The position numbers were made by a program, and so were the translations under genes. From Streptomyces pyxinae (GTDB lineage: Bacteria; Actinomycetota; Actinomycetes; Streptomycetales; Streptomycetaceae): a DNA stretch of 64,000 nucleotides. The notes beneath the pieces are model-generated. The model saw only the letters and a list, made by a program, of their open reading frames with translations. It searched no databases and was not told the origin of the DNA. Location of the stretch: assembly GCF_024756275.1 (NCBI RefSeq), contig NZ_JANUGQ010000004.1:310001-374000 (forward strand). The letters are read 5' to 3'. Below, one piece after another: positions 1 through 7,808 of the stretch (within the stretch, counting starts at the first letter, position 1; each line of letters opens with the position of its first letter).

Positions 1-250
1 GCAGGCCACAGGCCGCCCCGTGACGGGGGCCGCCGCGGCGGGAGCAGCGGGGAACGGGGGCAGGGGGCGCGGCAGGCGGTGCTGAGAACGAGTCGTACCG
101 AGTCGTACCGTCCGCGGGGGGGGGTATGCGGTGGCCGGGAGCTCCGGCGCGCTGTCCGCGTCCCTCCGCCGTTCGCGCGCCACCCGTGTCCCGCGCGCTC
201 GTCGCCGCCGACCGGGCGCGCTCCTGCCCGTACCGCCGCGAGTGATGCCC
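1..250. other. Left-edge non-coding stretch
   Basis: No convincing gene is seen. The stretch holds an 11-bp direct repeat (CGAGTCGTACC, twice, about 94-115) and a run of G residues near 116-124. It may be the flank of a gene beyond the left edge. Confidence 0.4.
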
Positions 251-847
251 CTAGTGCGTCCAGTGCCAGTCCGCTCCGGAGGGCATGTTCGGGGTGAATG
301 AACGGGCGCGCTGCCACATGCCCTGGAACTGCTGGGCGGGGCGCTGCTGTTCACCGTGCAGGGCGTTGAGGATCAGCAGCGCGCCGGTCAGTGCCGGGAC
401 GGCCCACTGCGCGTACGTCAGGTGCCGTCCGGCCTTGTCGGTGTCGATCGGGTGCCGGGCGGCCTTCTCGGCGTCCTGCGGGTCGGAGGAGGTGGCGAGT
501 TCGATCTTCTTGCCCAGTACCCGGCTGTAGGCGGTGGCTCCGAGGGCCGCGCCGGTCAGGACGGTCTTGGCGAGTGTGGAGGTGGCCACTCCCTGCTGGG
601 TGGCCACGCGTGGGGCGTTCACGGCGAGCAGCCCGCCGGAGCCGAACAGGTGGACGGCGATGGCCGCGGCGTTGACGGGTGTCCACTTCGCCCATCCCGA
701 GCTGGCGATCCGCGCGGCCGTCTGCCAGGTGCCGCCCTCGCTCCGCGCCGCGCCGTTCAGGCCGACCGCGCCCATCAGAGAGCCGCCGAACCAGGCGGCC
801 AGTCCCACATCGTGTGAAGCGCGCAGCATCGTGTTGCGTTCGGACAT
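251..847 (-). CDS. Small conserved membrane protein, function unknown
   Basis: This 198-residue protein has no function I can name. Hydrophobic stretches lie near residues 12-30 (GLAAWFGGSLMGAVGLNGAA), 55-75, 90-110 and 150-165, so it is probably an integral membrane protein with three or four segments; the C-terminal 35 residues are polar. The start at 847 is chosen because AAGGGAG sits 6-7 bases upstream, whereas the open frame runs further upstream only through arginine/proline-rich sequence typical of chance frames in GC-rich DNA. It stands alone, with large gaps on both sides. Similar short proteins beginning ASHD-GLAAWFGGSLMGAVG are, from memory, common in streptomycetes. Confidence 0.75.
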   Translation of the reverse strand: MSERNTMLRASHDVGLAAWFGGSLMGAVGLNGAARSEGGTWQTAARIASSGWAKWTPVNAAAIAVHLFGSGGLLAVNAPRVATQQGVATSTLAKTVLTGAALGATAYSRVLGKKIELATSSDPQDAEKAARHPIDTDKAGRHLTYAQWAVPALTGALLILNALHGEQQRPAQQFQGMWQRARSFTPNMPSGADWHWTH

Positions 848-1829
848 GACCAGCTCCCTTGTCCAGGCGGATGAGGCACCGGCGCGGCTGCCTGCGCCCA
901 CCTCACCGTGGCCGCCCCGCCCGGCACGGGCCACCGCTACTGGTACGAACGGAGCAGGCGGACGGCTCCGTGGCACCCATGCGCCTCCTGTGGACCGGCC
1001 GGGCCCCGGGACTGCCGGTGCCGGCCGGGCACACCCCGGCGAGGGTCCGCGCCGGCCCGGCGGTGACCGGGCCGGCCGTGTGCCGCCCGGCCGCCGCGCC
1101 GCCGCCGGACCGCGGTCCGCCCGGCTCGCCGGCCGCCCGCCTCCGTGGCCGGTTGCCGGCGACCCGCCACCGACGGGGCGTTCGGGCACGTACCGCACCG
1201 AGCCCCGGCACCGGTGCCGGGCCTCGTGGGCCGGTCCGGGTGCGCGAGGCCCTCGGCCGGTGACCGTCACCCGGGCTCAGCCGTCCCCGCGCTCACCGGG
1301 AGGGCGCTCGCGACGTCGGTGAGGCGGTCGGCGCGGGCGCGCGTGGGGGCCGGTCGCCGGTGCGGCGGGCAGGGCCATGAGCGCGGACAAGTCGCCGCCG
1401 TCGCCGTCGATGCCGCCGTTGATGTCGCCCCGCGCCACCCCGCGCGGTCCGGGCGCGGGAAGCCCGGAGTGCGGATGCTCCGTCCTCGGTGGCGGCCGCC
1501 GCCGGTACAGCCGTGCTCCGGTACTCGGTCGTCCCCGCGCCCGGACACGGACCGGGGAGATCAGCGCGCCTCCGGGTGAGTCCGCGCCGCCTCGTACCCG
1601 GCAGCTCGTGTCTCGTAGCCCGTCGCAGCCCGCAGCTCGTGTCTCGTAGCCCGTAGCCCGTAGCCCGTAGCCCGTACGGAAATCCCGGCCGCCGGGGTGA
1701 GGCATGCTCCGGTCGTGGCACTCGTCACCCGTCACCACGCCGCCGGACGTGCCCGGGGCCCGGCCCGCGCGGAGCCCCCCTCGCCGTCCGGGTCCGAGCC
1801 GCACGCGTCCCCGCCGAAGGAGTCACGAC
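848..1829. other. Gene-poor interval with short repeats
   Basis: Open frames here have the biased composition of non-coding GC-rich DNA and none has a credible ribosome site and homology. The only structure is the repeat block at 1601-1672, listed separately. Confidence 0.5.
1601..1672. repeat. Minisatellite: 23-bp direct repeat plus four CGTAGCC heptamers
   Basis: GCAGCTCGTGTCTCGTAGCC and the following CGT occur at 1601-1623 and again at 1632-1654 (31-bp period). The second copy runs into four perfect CGTAGCC heptamers (1645-1672). No gene is involved; replication slippage is the likely origin. Confidence 0.85.
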
Positions 1830-2681
1830 ATGACCGTGCCCCCCGCCGCGTCCGCCGAGCTGTCCTTCATCGGCAACGCCACCCTGCTCATCCGGTACGG
1901 CGATCTCACGCTGCTCACCGACCCGAACTTCCTGCACCGCGGGCAGCGGGCCTATCTGGGCCACGGCCTGGTCTCCAAGCGGCTGACGGAACCGGCCCTG
2001 GACGTACGGGAACTGCCACAGGACCTCGACGCGGTCGTCCTCTCCCACCTGCACGGGGACCACTGGGACCGCGTCACCCGCCGCCATCTGGACCGCTCGC
2101 TGCCCGTGGTCACCACGCCGCACGCGGCCCGCCGTCTCCAGGGGCTGCACGGCTTCCGCCGCGCCGTGGGCCTGCGCACCTGGGAGGGTCACCCGCTCAT
2201 CAGCGGCCGGCAGCAGGTCCGTGTCACCTCTCTGCCCGGCGCCCACGCCCGGGGGCCGGCGGCCCGTCTGCTGCCGCCCGTGATGGGCAGCCTGCTGGAG
2301 TTCGGCGATCTGGGCGGGCCGGTACGCCTGCGTATGTATCTCACCGGTGACACGCTCATGTACGAGGGCGTCAGGGAGATCGCCCGGCGCTGCCCGGACC
2401 TGGACCTGGCCGTCGTCCACCTCGGCGGAACCACCCTGCCCGGAGGGCTGCTGGTCACCATGGACGGCCGGCAGGGCGTCGAACTCCTGGAGACCGTGCG
2501 GCCGAGGCGGGCCCTGCCGGTGCACTACGACGACTACACCGTCTTCCGCTCGCCGCTGGACGCCTTTCTCCGCCATGCCGGGGAACGGGGCTGGGCGGAC
2601 GCGATCGTGCGCTGCGCCCCCGGGGAACGCGTCACGGTGGCGGCCGGCGGGATGCCGCCGCGGGCGGCCTCCGACCGGTGA
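1830..2681 (+). CDS. MBL-fold metal-dependent hydrolase, UlaG-like
   Basis: The 283-residue protein has the metallo-beta-lactamase core: an N-terminal SFIGNATLLIRYGDLTLLTDPNF strand pair and the zinc motif LSHLHGDHWD (HxHxDH) near residue 72, a later TGDT motif near residue 173 and a C-terminal PVHYDDY histidine. This arrangement is that of the UlaG/N-acylphosphatidylethanolamine-phospholipase-D-like branch, which hydrolyses ester, lactone or phosphodiester bonds; the substrate cannot be read from the sequence. The start at 1830 follows GAAGGAG with 7-8 bases spacing; longer upstream frames lack this. The next gene lies 87 bp downstream on the same strand. Confidence 0.85.
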   Translation: MTVPPAASAELSFIGNATLLIRYGDLTLLTDPNFLHRGQRAYLGHGLVSKRLTEPALDVRELPQDLDAVVLSHLHGDHWDRVTRRHLDRSLPVVTTPHAARRLQGLHGFRRAVGLRTWEGHPLISGRQQVRVTSLPGAHARGPAARLLPPVMGSLLEFGDLGGPVRLRMYLTGDTLMYEGVREIARRCPDLDLAVVHLGGTTLPGGLLVTMDGRQGVELLETVRPRRALPVHYDDYTVFRSPLDAFLRHAGERGWADAIVRCAPGERVTVAAGGMPPRAASDR

Positions 2682-2768
2682 CCGCGCGGCGCCCGTCCGG
2701 TCCGCCGCCCGGAGGCCCGTCCCGGGCGGTGGTCCGTTTCACGCCGGGCGGGAGGGTACCCGCCCGCC

Positions 2769-3704
2769 ATGGACACACTCCGTTCCTCGACCACCGCCGG
2801 CCGGCGCACTCCCCGGGCGGAGGGACCCGGCAGGGTCCTGGCCGCTATGGACCGGCTGGAGCGGTGGAGCCGGCTCGACAGCGCCGTACGGGTCGTACAA
2901 CGGGCCGTGCGCGTCCTGCCGCCCGGCCCGGCCAAGGACCTGCTGCACGGCCGCCGGCTGGGTCACCCGCTCCACCCGCTGCTGGTGCAGGTCCCGATCG
3001 GCACCTGGCTCTCGGCCGCGGTGCTGGACACCCTGCCCGGCCGGCATGGATCGGCTCAGGCCCTGATCGGCGTGGGGCTGGCCGCCGCCGCCCCGGCCGC
3101 CATGGCGGGCTGGGCCGACTGGGCCGAGTCGCAGCGGCCGCAGATGCGTGTGGGGCTGGTGCACGCGGCGGCCAATGTCACGGCCGTCGTCCTGTACGCG
3201 GCGTCGTTCCTGGCCCGCGCGCGCGGCCGGACGGCACCGGGCAAGGTCCTCGGCTTCACCGGGCTCGGCGTGGTCGGCATCGGCGGCGCCATCGGCGGGC
3301 ACCTCGCCTACCGGCAGGCGTCGGGCGCCAACCACGCCGAGGCCGTGCCCCATCTCGTCCCCGACGGGTGGCAGGACATCGGTGACCTCGCCGGTCTGCT
3401 CGTCGGCCATCCCGTACGGCGACACCTCGGTGACGTGCCCGTCCTGGTCGTGCGCGAACAGGACGACACCGTCCGTGTGCTGGCGGATACCTGCAGCCAT
3501 CTGGGCGGCCCGCTCTCGCAGGGCACGCTGTCCGACGGCTGCGTCCAGTGTCCGTGGCACGGCAGCCGTTTCCGCCTCGACGACGGCTGGAACGTGCGCG
3601 GACCGGCGACCGCGCCCCAACCCGTCTTCGACGCCCGTGTCATCGGTGGCCGGATCCAGGCGCGGCTGCGGCAGCGGGGCGCGACACGGCATCGCGCGGC
3701 CTGA
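2769..3704 (+). CDS. DUF2231 membrane domain fused to a Rieske [2Fe-2S] domain
   Basis: The 311-residue protein joins two modules. Residues about 60-190 form a four-helix membrane unit of the DUF2231 type, with the characteristic GHPLHPLLVQVPIGTW entry and paired GLVHAAAN histidine region. Residues about 205-300 form a Rieske domain with the cluster ligands in CSHLGG and CPWHGS. The fusion suggests a membrane-bound electron carrier, possibly taking electrons from or giving them to a quinone or haem partner; no partner is encoded next to it. A GGGAGGG lies about 12 bases before the ATG. It follows the MBL gene and may share its transcript. Confidence 0.85.
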   Translation: MDTLRSSTTAGRRTPRAEGPGRVLAAMDRLERWSRLDSAVRVVQRAVRVLPPGPAKDLLHGRRLGHPLHPLLVQVPIGTWLSAAVLDTLPGRHGSAQALIGVGLAAAAPAAMAGWADWAESQRPQMRVGLVHAAANVTAVVLYAASFLARARGRTAPGKVLGFTGLGVVGIGGAIGGHLAYRQASGANHAEAVPHLVPDGWQDIGDLAGLLVGHPVRRHLGDVPVLVVREQDDTVRVLADTCSHLGGPLSQGTLSDGCVQCPWHGSRFRLDDGWNVRGPATAPQPVFDARVIGGRIQARLRQRGATRHRAA

Positions 3705-4245
3705 CCCGTCATCATCCTGCGGCACGCCCACCGGCGGTCCTCCGGCCCGGCCCCCGCTCACTCCCGCTTCAGTGATCGTCGCGGCACCCCGGCTCAGGGG
3801 GTGCGACGGACTTCGCGTTCCGGGAGGGCCGGGGGCCGTCGCCGGACCGCGAGGCCCTGGCCCGCGAGCGGGAGGACTACCTCCGTCCCACCCCTGGATC
3901 AGGGCGTCAGCGGCGCGGTGGGCCCGCCGGGTCGCCGGCCCCGACCGGCGCACCGGGAAGCGGAAGCGGTGGCGCGACGGCCGCCGCGCCATGGGCGACA
4001 CCCCCGCGCGCCGCCGATCCGCCGGCCGCTCAGGCCGACAGCCGTCGCGGTGTCCGGGTGAGGCCGAGCGCGTCCACCTCGCCGGACGGCCGCGGGAGAG
4101 GACGTCGATCCGGGCAGCCGGTCTCCGATCCGGGCCGGGCCCGAAGCGAGTGGTGACCCGACGCGTCGTCGGTGCCACCGCTCCACCGGAACCGGAGCAG
4201 CGGAAGACGCCGGCTCGGCCCACACCCCGCCGGAGCACCGTCCAC
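3705..4245. other. Non-coding interval, possible gene relics
   Basis: No intact gene is seen. A short stretch near 3805-3890 reads like a degraded coding fragment (TDFAFREGRGPSPDREALARE) but cannot be assigned. The interval leads into the decayed ribbon-helix-helix copy. Confidence 0.4.
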
Positions 4246-4672
4246 TGGCGCCACCCGTGGCACTGCGGTGGCGCGAGCACCGTCCGGTGCGGCGAGTGGC
4301 GCCATATGGGCCTTGAGGAGCGTCAGCCGCGCGGCGGACTCCAGTGGCGCGGTGAGCCGCTCGGCCAGGCCGTGCGCCTCTTCACCGCCGGCGCCCGCGG
4401 CGACCGCGAGCTCCCGGCGAAGGTGTCGGCGTGAGGGTCAGGTCCGTGGAGAGGCAGTGCGCCATGGGCGACCTTCGATGGCGCTGTCCGCCGCCTCGGA
4501 CGAGATCGCCCGCGAGCCGGCACCGGGCTCGGTGGACGTACGGCTGCGGGGACTCGACCCCGAGTTCGTGGTGACCGCGCCACCTGCCGCCGAGACGCCC
4601 GCCAGCGGCACGACCGACGCGGTGCCCCCAGTGGCACCACCCGCCGCACCCATGGCGCCACCCTTCGGGCAC
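4246..4672. pseudogene. Decayed, internally inverted copy of the ribbon-helix-helix gene at 10834
   Basis: Two halves of the intact gene can be recognised. Bases 4313-4460 match the reverse complement of about 10829-10969 (operator remnant, start and codons 1-45), while 4490-4672 match 10970-11157 in direct orientation (codons 46-108). The halves meet at 4461-4489. In the inverted half the start codon is ACG instead of ATG and a base is missing a few codons later; the promoter-proximal CACTAT has become CACTGC. The DNA-binding C-terminus is absent. TGGCGCCA-type palindromes persist at 4246-4253, 4297-4304 and 4653-4660. It cannot make the parent protein. Confidence 0.8.
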
Positions 4673-4793
4673 GCGGGCGCGCAGGGGTGCGGCGGCATCC
4701 GGGGGCATCCGTGCGCGGCGCGCCGCGAGAGCCCGTGTCCGCCGGCGCCACGGGAGCGAGTGGGCCCGGCGGACGCGGGCGGCCGGGGGCCGG

Positions 4794-5711
4794 TCAGGAG
4801 GCCATGTGGTGGGCGATCAATTCCAGCAGGCGCGTGACGGCGGTGTCGGTGTCCGGGCGGTGGACGGCGACCAGGGTGGTCTCCAGGTGCGGCGAGGTCT
4901 CCCGCAGGGGGACGAAGGCCACTTCGGGGACATGGAAGTCACGGAGGCGCTCGGGCAGCAGGCTCACGCACAAGCCGGAGGCGACATAACTGAACAGTCC
5001 GGTCAGGTCGTCCGAGACGGCACGGCTCCGGGGAGTGAACCCCGCCTCTCCGCAGGCGAGCTGGACCTGGTGAGCCAGCGTCGGCAGCGCGCCGGCGTCG
5101 GGGAGGACGAAGTCCTCGTCGCGCAGTTCGCTCAGACCGACCTCGTCGCGGCCGGCCAGCGGATGGCGGTGCGGCACCGCCGCCGCGATGCGCTCGACCG
5201 CGAAATCGCGGCTGACGAGCTCGGCCGACAGGTGGGAGGGGTCCCGGAGGAACGCCAGATCGAGCGAGGCGGAGCGCACCATCTCCGCGAGGGCCGCGGG
5301 CGAGTCCTGGTGCAGGTGCACCCGCAGGCCGGGCAGTTCCTCGGCCGCGGCGCGGAGAAGCCCGGGAAGGTAGTGATGGCTGAGGATGCTCACATACCCC
5401 ACCCGGACATCGCCCTCCAGGCCGCGCGCGACGCGCCTGACGCGCTCGATGGCGGCGGACTGGGAGTCGAGCAGGCGTCGCGCGTCCACGGCGAAGACCT
5501 CGCCGGCGGCGGTCGGCGCGACGCCGCCGGGGCCGCGCTCGAACAGCGTGACACCCAGGCCGCGTTCGAGGCGCTGGATCGACTGGCTGAGCGGCGGCTG
5601 GCTCATGCCGAGACGTTCGGCCGCGCGCCCGAAATGCCGTTCGTCGGCCACCGCCAGGAATTGCTCCAGCAGTCGCCTGGTCAGCTGAATATCCTCAAGC
5701 ATATGAGCCAT
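4794..5711 (-). CDS. LysR-family transcriptional regulator
   Basis: The 305-residue protein begins with a winged helix-turn-helix (residues about 10-65; FGRAAERLGMSQPPLSQSIQRLERGLGVTLFER is diagnostic in part) and continues with a substrate-binding domain (about 95-295). LysR proteins usually control the divergent neighbour and themselves, using a small ligand as co-inducer. Here the divergent gene is acetoacetate decarboxylase at 5895, so control of that three-gene operon by a short-chain acyl compound is the natural inference. Two in-frame starts exist, 5711 and 5702; the first is given. A LysR-type box lies 4 bases upstream. Confidence 0.9.
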   Translation of the reverse strand: MAHMLEDIQLTRRLLEQFLAVADERHFGRAAERLGMSQPPLSQSIQRLERGLGVTLFERGPGGVAPTAAGEVFAVDARRLLDSQSAAIERVRRVARGLEGDVRVGYVSILSHHYLPGLLRAAAEELPGLRVHLHQDSPAALAEMVRSASLDLAFLRDPSHLSAELVSRDFAVERIAAAVPHRHPLAGRDEVGLSELRDEDFVLPDAGALPTLAHQVQLACGEAGFTPRSRAVSDDLTGLFSYVASGLCVSLLPERLRDFHVPEVAFVPLRETSPHLETTLVAVHRPDTDTAVTRLLELIAHHMAS

Positions 5712-5729
5712 GACCCAAGCATATATTGG
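5698..5729. promoter_or_regulatory. Candidate LysR-type operator in the divergent promoter
   Basis: CCAAGCATATATTGG at 5715-5729 is an interrupted palindrome (CCAA-N7-TTGG) fitting the T-N11-A scheme of LysR boxes. AAGCATAT occurs at 5698-5705 and 5718-5725, 20 bp apart, so two half-sites may lie on one helix face. The stretch is AT-rich against its surroundings and overlaps the regulator's start, as expected for autoregulation. Confidence 0.55.
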
Positions 5730-5894
5730 ACAGACCTGCCCTGAGAGGTGTGCACTGGGTGGTGGGCGTTCACCAGCAGCACACCAGCGGCACCTGGCGC
5801 CCCTCCCCCAGAAAATCCGATGCGGGAGCAATCCGCGAGATGTGCGCGGACCGCCACCGGTCTCCTTCCGGTGGCGACTCCCCTGGAGGCCCTC

Positions 5895-6632
5895 ATGCAC
5901 GAGCAGGACGTCGCCCGGCTCTTCACCACCCCGGTGGACTCCCCCGCCTACGCGCCCACCCGGTACCGCTTCACCGATCGCGAGTACCTGAACATCTACT
6001 ACCGCACCGACCCCGACGCGCTGCGCCGGCTGGTCCCCGAGCCGCTGACCGTCACGGACCCGGTCGTCCGCTTCGAGATCATGCGCATGCCCGACGTAAC
6101 CGGCCTGGGCGACTACACCGAGGCCGGCCAGCTGATCGCCGTCGAGCACGAGGGCGAGGCGGGCGAGTTCAACCTGGCGATGTACGTGGACAGCGTCCCG
6201 GCGATCTCCAGCGGCCGCGAGTACAGCGCGTACCCGAAGAAGTCCGGCTCCCCCCGCCTCTACCTCGACTCCGACACCCTGGTCGGCACGCTCGACTACG
6301 GCACCCTCCGCGTGGCGACGGCCACCATGGGCTACAAGCACCACGTGCTGGACCCGGACGAGGCCCGCGCGGAGATCTGCTCGGCCGCCTTCATGGTCAA
6401 GACGGTCCCGAACTACGACGGCACCCCGCGCATCTGCGAACTGGTCCGCACCCGGGTCACCGACGCCACCGTGAGGAGCGCGTTCACCGCCCCGGCCCGG
6501 CTCCAGCTGTCCGCCCATGTCATGGCGCCGCTCGCCGACCTGCCGGTCCTGGAGATCGTCCGGGCCAGCCACATCGTCACCGACCTGTCCCTGAACCCCG
6601 TCGAGCCGGTCCACGACTACCTCGCCGCCTGA
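5895..6632 (+). CDS. adc: Acetoacetate decarboxylase
   Basis: The 245-residue protein matches the acetoacetate decarboxylase family in length and in every catalytic position I can compare: with the start at 5895, Arg29, Glu61, Glu76, Lys115 and Lys116 (in EYSAYPKKSG) fall at the same numbers as in the Clostridium acetobutylicum enzyme, where Lys115 forms the Schiff base and Lys116 lowers its pKa. That family converts acetoacetate to acetone and CO2; some homologues act on other beta-keto acids or as aldolases. GGAGG lies at 5885-5889, 5 bases before the ATG. It is the first gene of an operon with a hydroxyacyl-CoA dehydrogenase and a CoA-transferase and is divergent from a LysR gene. Confidence 0.88.
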   Translation: MHEQDVARLFTTPVDSPAYAPTRYRFTDREYLNIYYRTDPDALRRLVPEPLTVTDPVVRFEIMRMPDVTGLGDYTEAGQLIAVEHEGEAGEFNLAMYVDSVPAISSGREYSAYPKKSGSPRLYLDSDTLVGTLDYGTLRVATATMGYKHHVLDPDEARAEICSAAFMVKTVPNYDGTPRICELVRTRVTDATVRSAFTAPARLQLSAHVMAPLADLPVLEIVRASHIVTDLSLNPVEPVHDYLAA

Positions 6633-6689
6633 GCCGGCGGGTACGTCCGGGACGGCCGCTTCCCCCGCCACGGGCGTTCACCGGGAAGC

Positions 6690-6805
6690 CCGGCGCACCT
6701 CTTCGGGAGAACCGGCACACCTCTTCGAGAAAGCTGCGAGACCATGACCTCTGCGACCTCTCCGACCTCTGCGGCCTCTGCGACCTCTGCCGCCTCTGCT
6801 GCCGA
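6690..6805. repeat. Direct repeat and 9-bp-like tandem run at the dehydrogenase start
   Basis: CCGGCrCACCTCTTCGrGA is present twice in tandem (6690-6711, 6712-6732) just before the start codon. From 6745 to 6805 the coding sequence itself is a run of ACCTCTGCG/GCCTCTGC-like units giving a Ser/Ala/Thr-rich N-terminus. Confidence 0.7.
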
Positions 6806-7766
6806 GCCCGTTCTGGATTCCTACCGGCGCGCCGCGATCATCGGCGGCGGCGTGATCGGCGTCTCCTGGGCCGGTCTCTTCCTCGCCCGTGGAATCGACG
6901 TGGTCGTCAGCGACCCGCGCGAGGACATCGAGGACCTCGTCCGCGCGGGCCTCGCCGGGATCACCCCGGCCCTGGCCGGGCTGGGCCTGCCGACCGGGAA
7001 CCTCACCGAGGGGCTCTCCTTCGAGGCCGACCTCGCCACCGCCGTCGCGGAGGCGGACGTCGTCCAGGAGAACGGCCCCGAGCGCCTGGAGCTCAAGCGG
7101 GAGATCTGGCGGGCCATCGAGGAGGCGGCCCCGGCGCACGCGCTGCTGGCCACCTCGACGTCCAGCATTCCCGCCAGCGCCATCGCCACCGCGATGCGGC
7201 AGCCGGCCCGCCTCGTCGTGGGCCATCCCTTCAACCCGCCGCACCTGGTGCCGCTGGTGGAGATCGTGCCCGGCGAGCGGACCTCGGAGGCGACCGTCGA
7301 GCGGGCCAGGGCGTTCTACGCCGCGCTCGGCAAGAAGCCGCAAGTGCTGCGCAAGGAGGTCCCCGGCTTCGTCGCCAACCGTCTGCAGTCCGCGCTCTTC
7401 CGCGAGTGCGTGCACCTCGTCGCGGAGGGCGTGGTCACCGAGCGGGAGCTGGACGAGATCGTCACCTCCTCCCTCGGCCCGCGCTGGGCGGTCGGCGGCC
7501 CCTTCCGCACCTTCCATCTCGGCGGCGGCCCCGGCGGGCTGCCCCACTTCATCGAGCACCTCGGCCGCGCCATGGAGACCACCATGTGGCCGGCTCTGGG
7601 CGACCCGACCTTCGACGATGCCACCGTGGCCACTCTCGTCGAGCAGGCCAACGAGGCTTTCGGCACGGGCACCGTCGAGGAGCTGGCCGCCGAGCGCGAC
7701 CGCGCGCAGATCGCCCTCATGCGCGCCCTGGGCGAGACTCCCGACTCCGGCGGCACCCGCGCCTGA
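6744..7766 (+). CDS. 3-hydroxyacyl-CoA dehydrogenase family, NAD-dependent
   Basis: The 340-residue protein has a low-complexity Ser/Ala/Thr N-terminus (about 1-25), then a Rossmann fold starting with AAIIGGGVIGVSWAG, and the family signature GHPFNPPHLVPLVEIVPG near residue 155 carrying the catalytic histidine. The C-terminal helical domain contains VPGFVANRLQSALF and a second half from about 200 on. Members oxidise 3-hydroxyacyl-CoA, 3-hydroxybutyryl-CoA, carnitine or gulonate. With acetoacetate decarboxylase upstream and a CoA-transferase downstream, a C4-C6 beta-hydroxyacyl substrate is likely, but this is inferred from context. Confidence 0.85.
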   Translation: MTSATSPTSAASATSAASAAEPVLDSYRRAAIIGGGVIGVSWAGLFLARGIDVVVSDPREDIEDLVRAGLAGITPALAGLGLPTGNLTEGLSFEADLATAVAEADVVQENGPERLELKREIWRAIEEAAPAHALLATSTSSIPASAIATAMRQPARLVVGHPFNPPHLVPLVEIVPGERTSEATVERARAFYAALGKKPQVLRKEVPGFVANRLQSALFRECVHLVAEGVVTERELDEIVTSSLGPRWAVGGPFRTFHLGGGPGGLPHFIEHLGRAMETTMWPALGDPTFDDATVATLVEQANEAFGTGTVEELAAERDRAQIALMRALGETPDSGGTRA

Positions 7767-7808
7767 CGGTCCCATCCCCCCTGAACGTCACTGAGAAGCG
7801 AAGAGATC

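Noticed and set aside
1277..1804. Minus-strand frame with DINGGIDGDGGDLSALM
   Set aside because: The segment looks protein-like for about 20 residues only, and most of the frame is repeat-derived or Arg/Pro-rich. No ribosome site.
3805..3890. Relic of a gene coding TDFAFREGRGPSPDREALARE
   Set aside because: Too short and not assignable to a family; may be chance.
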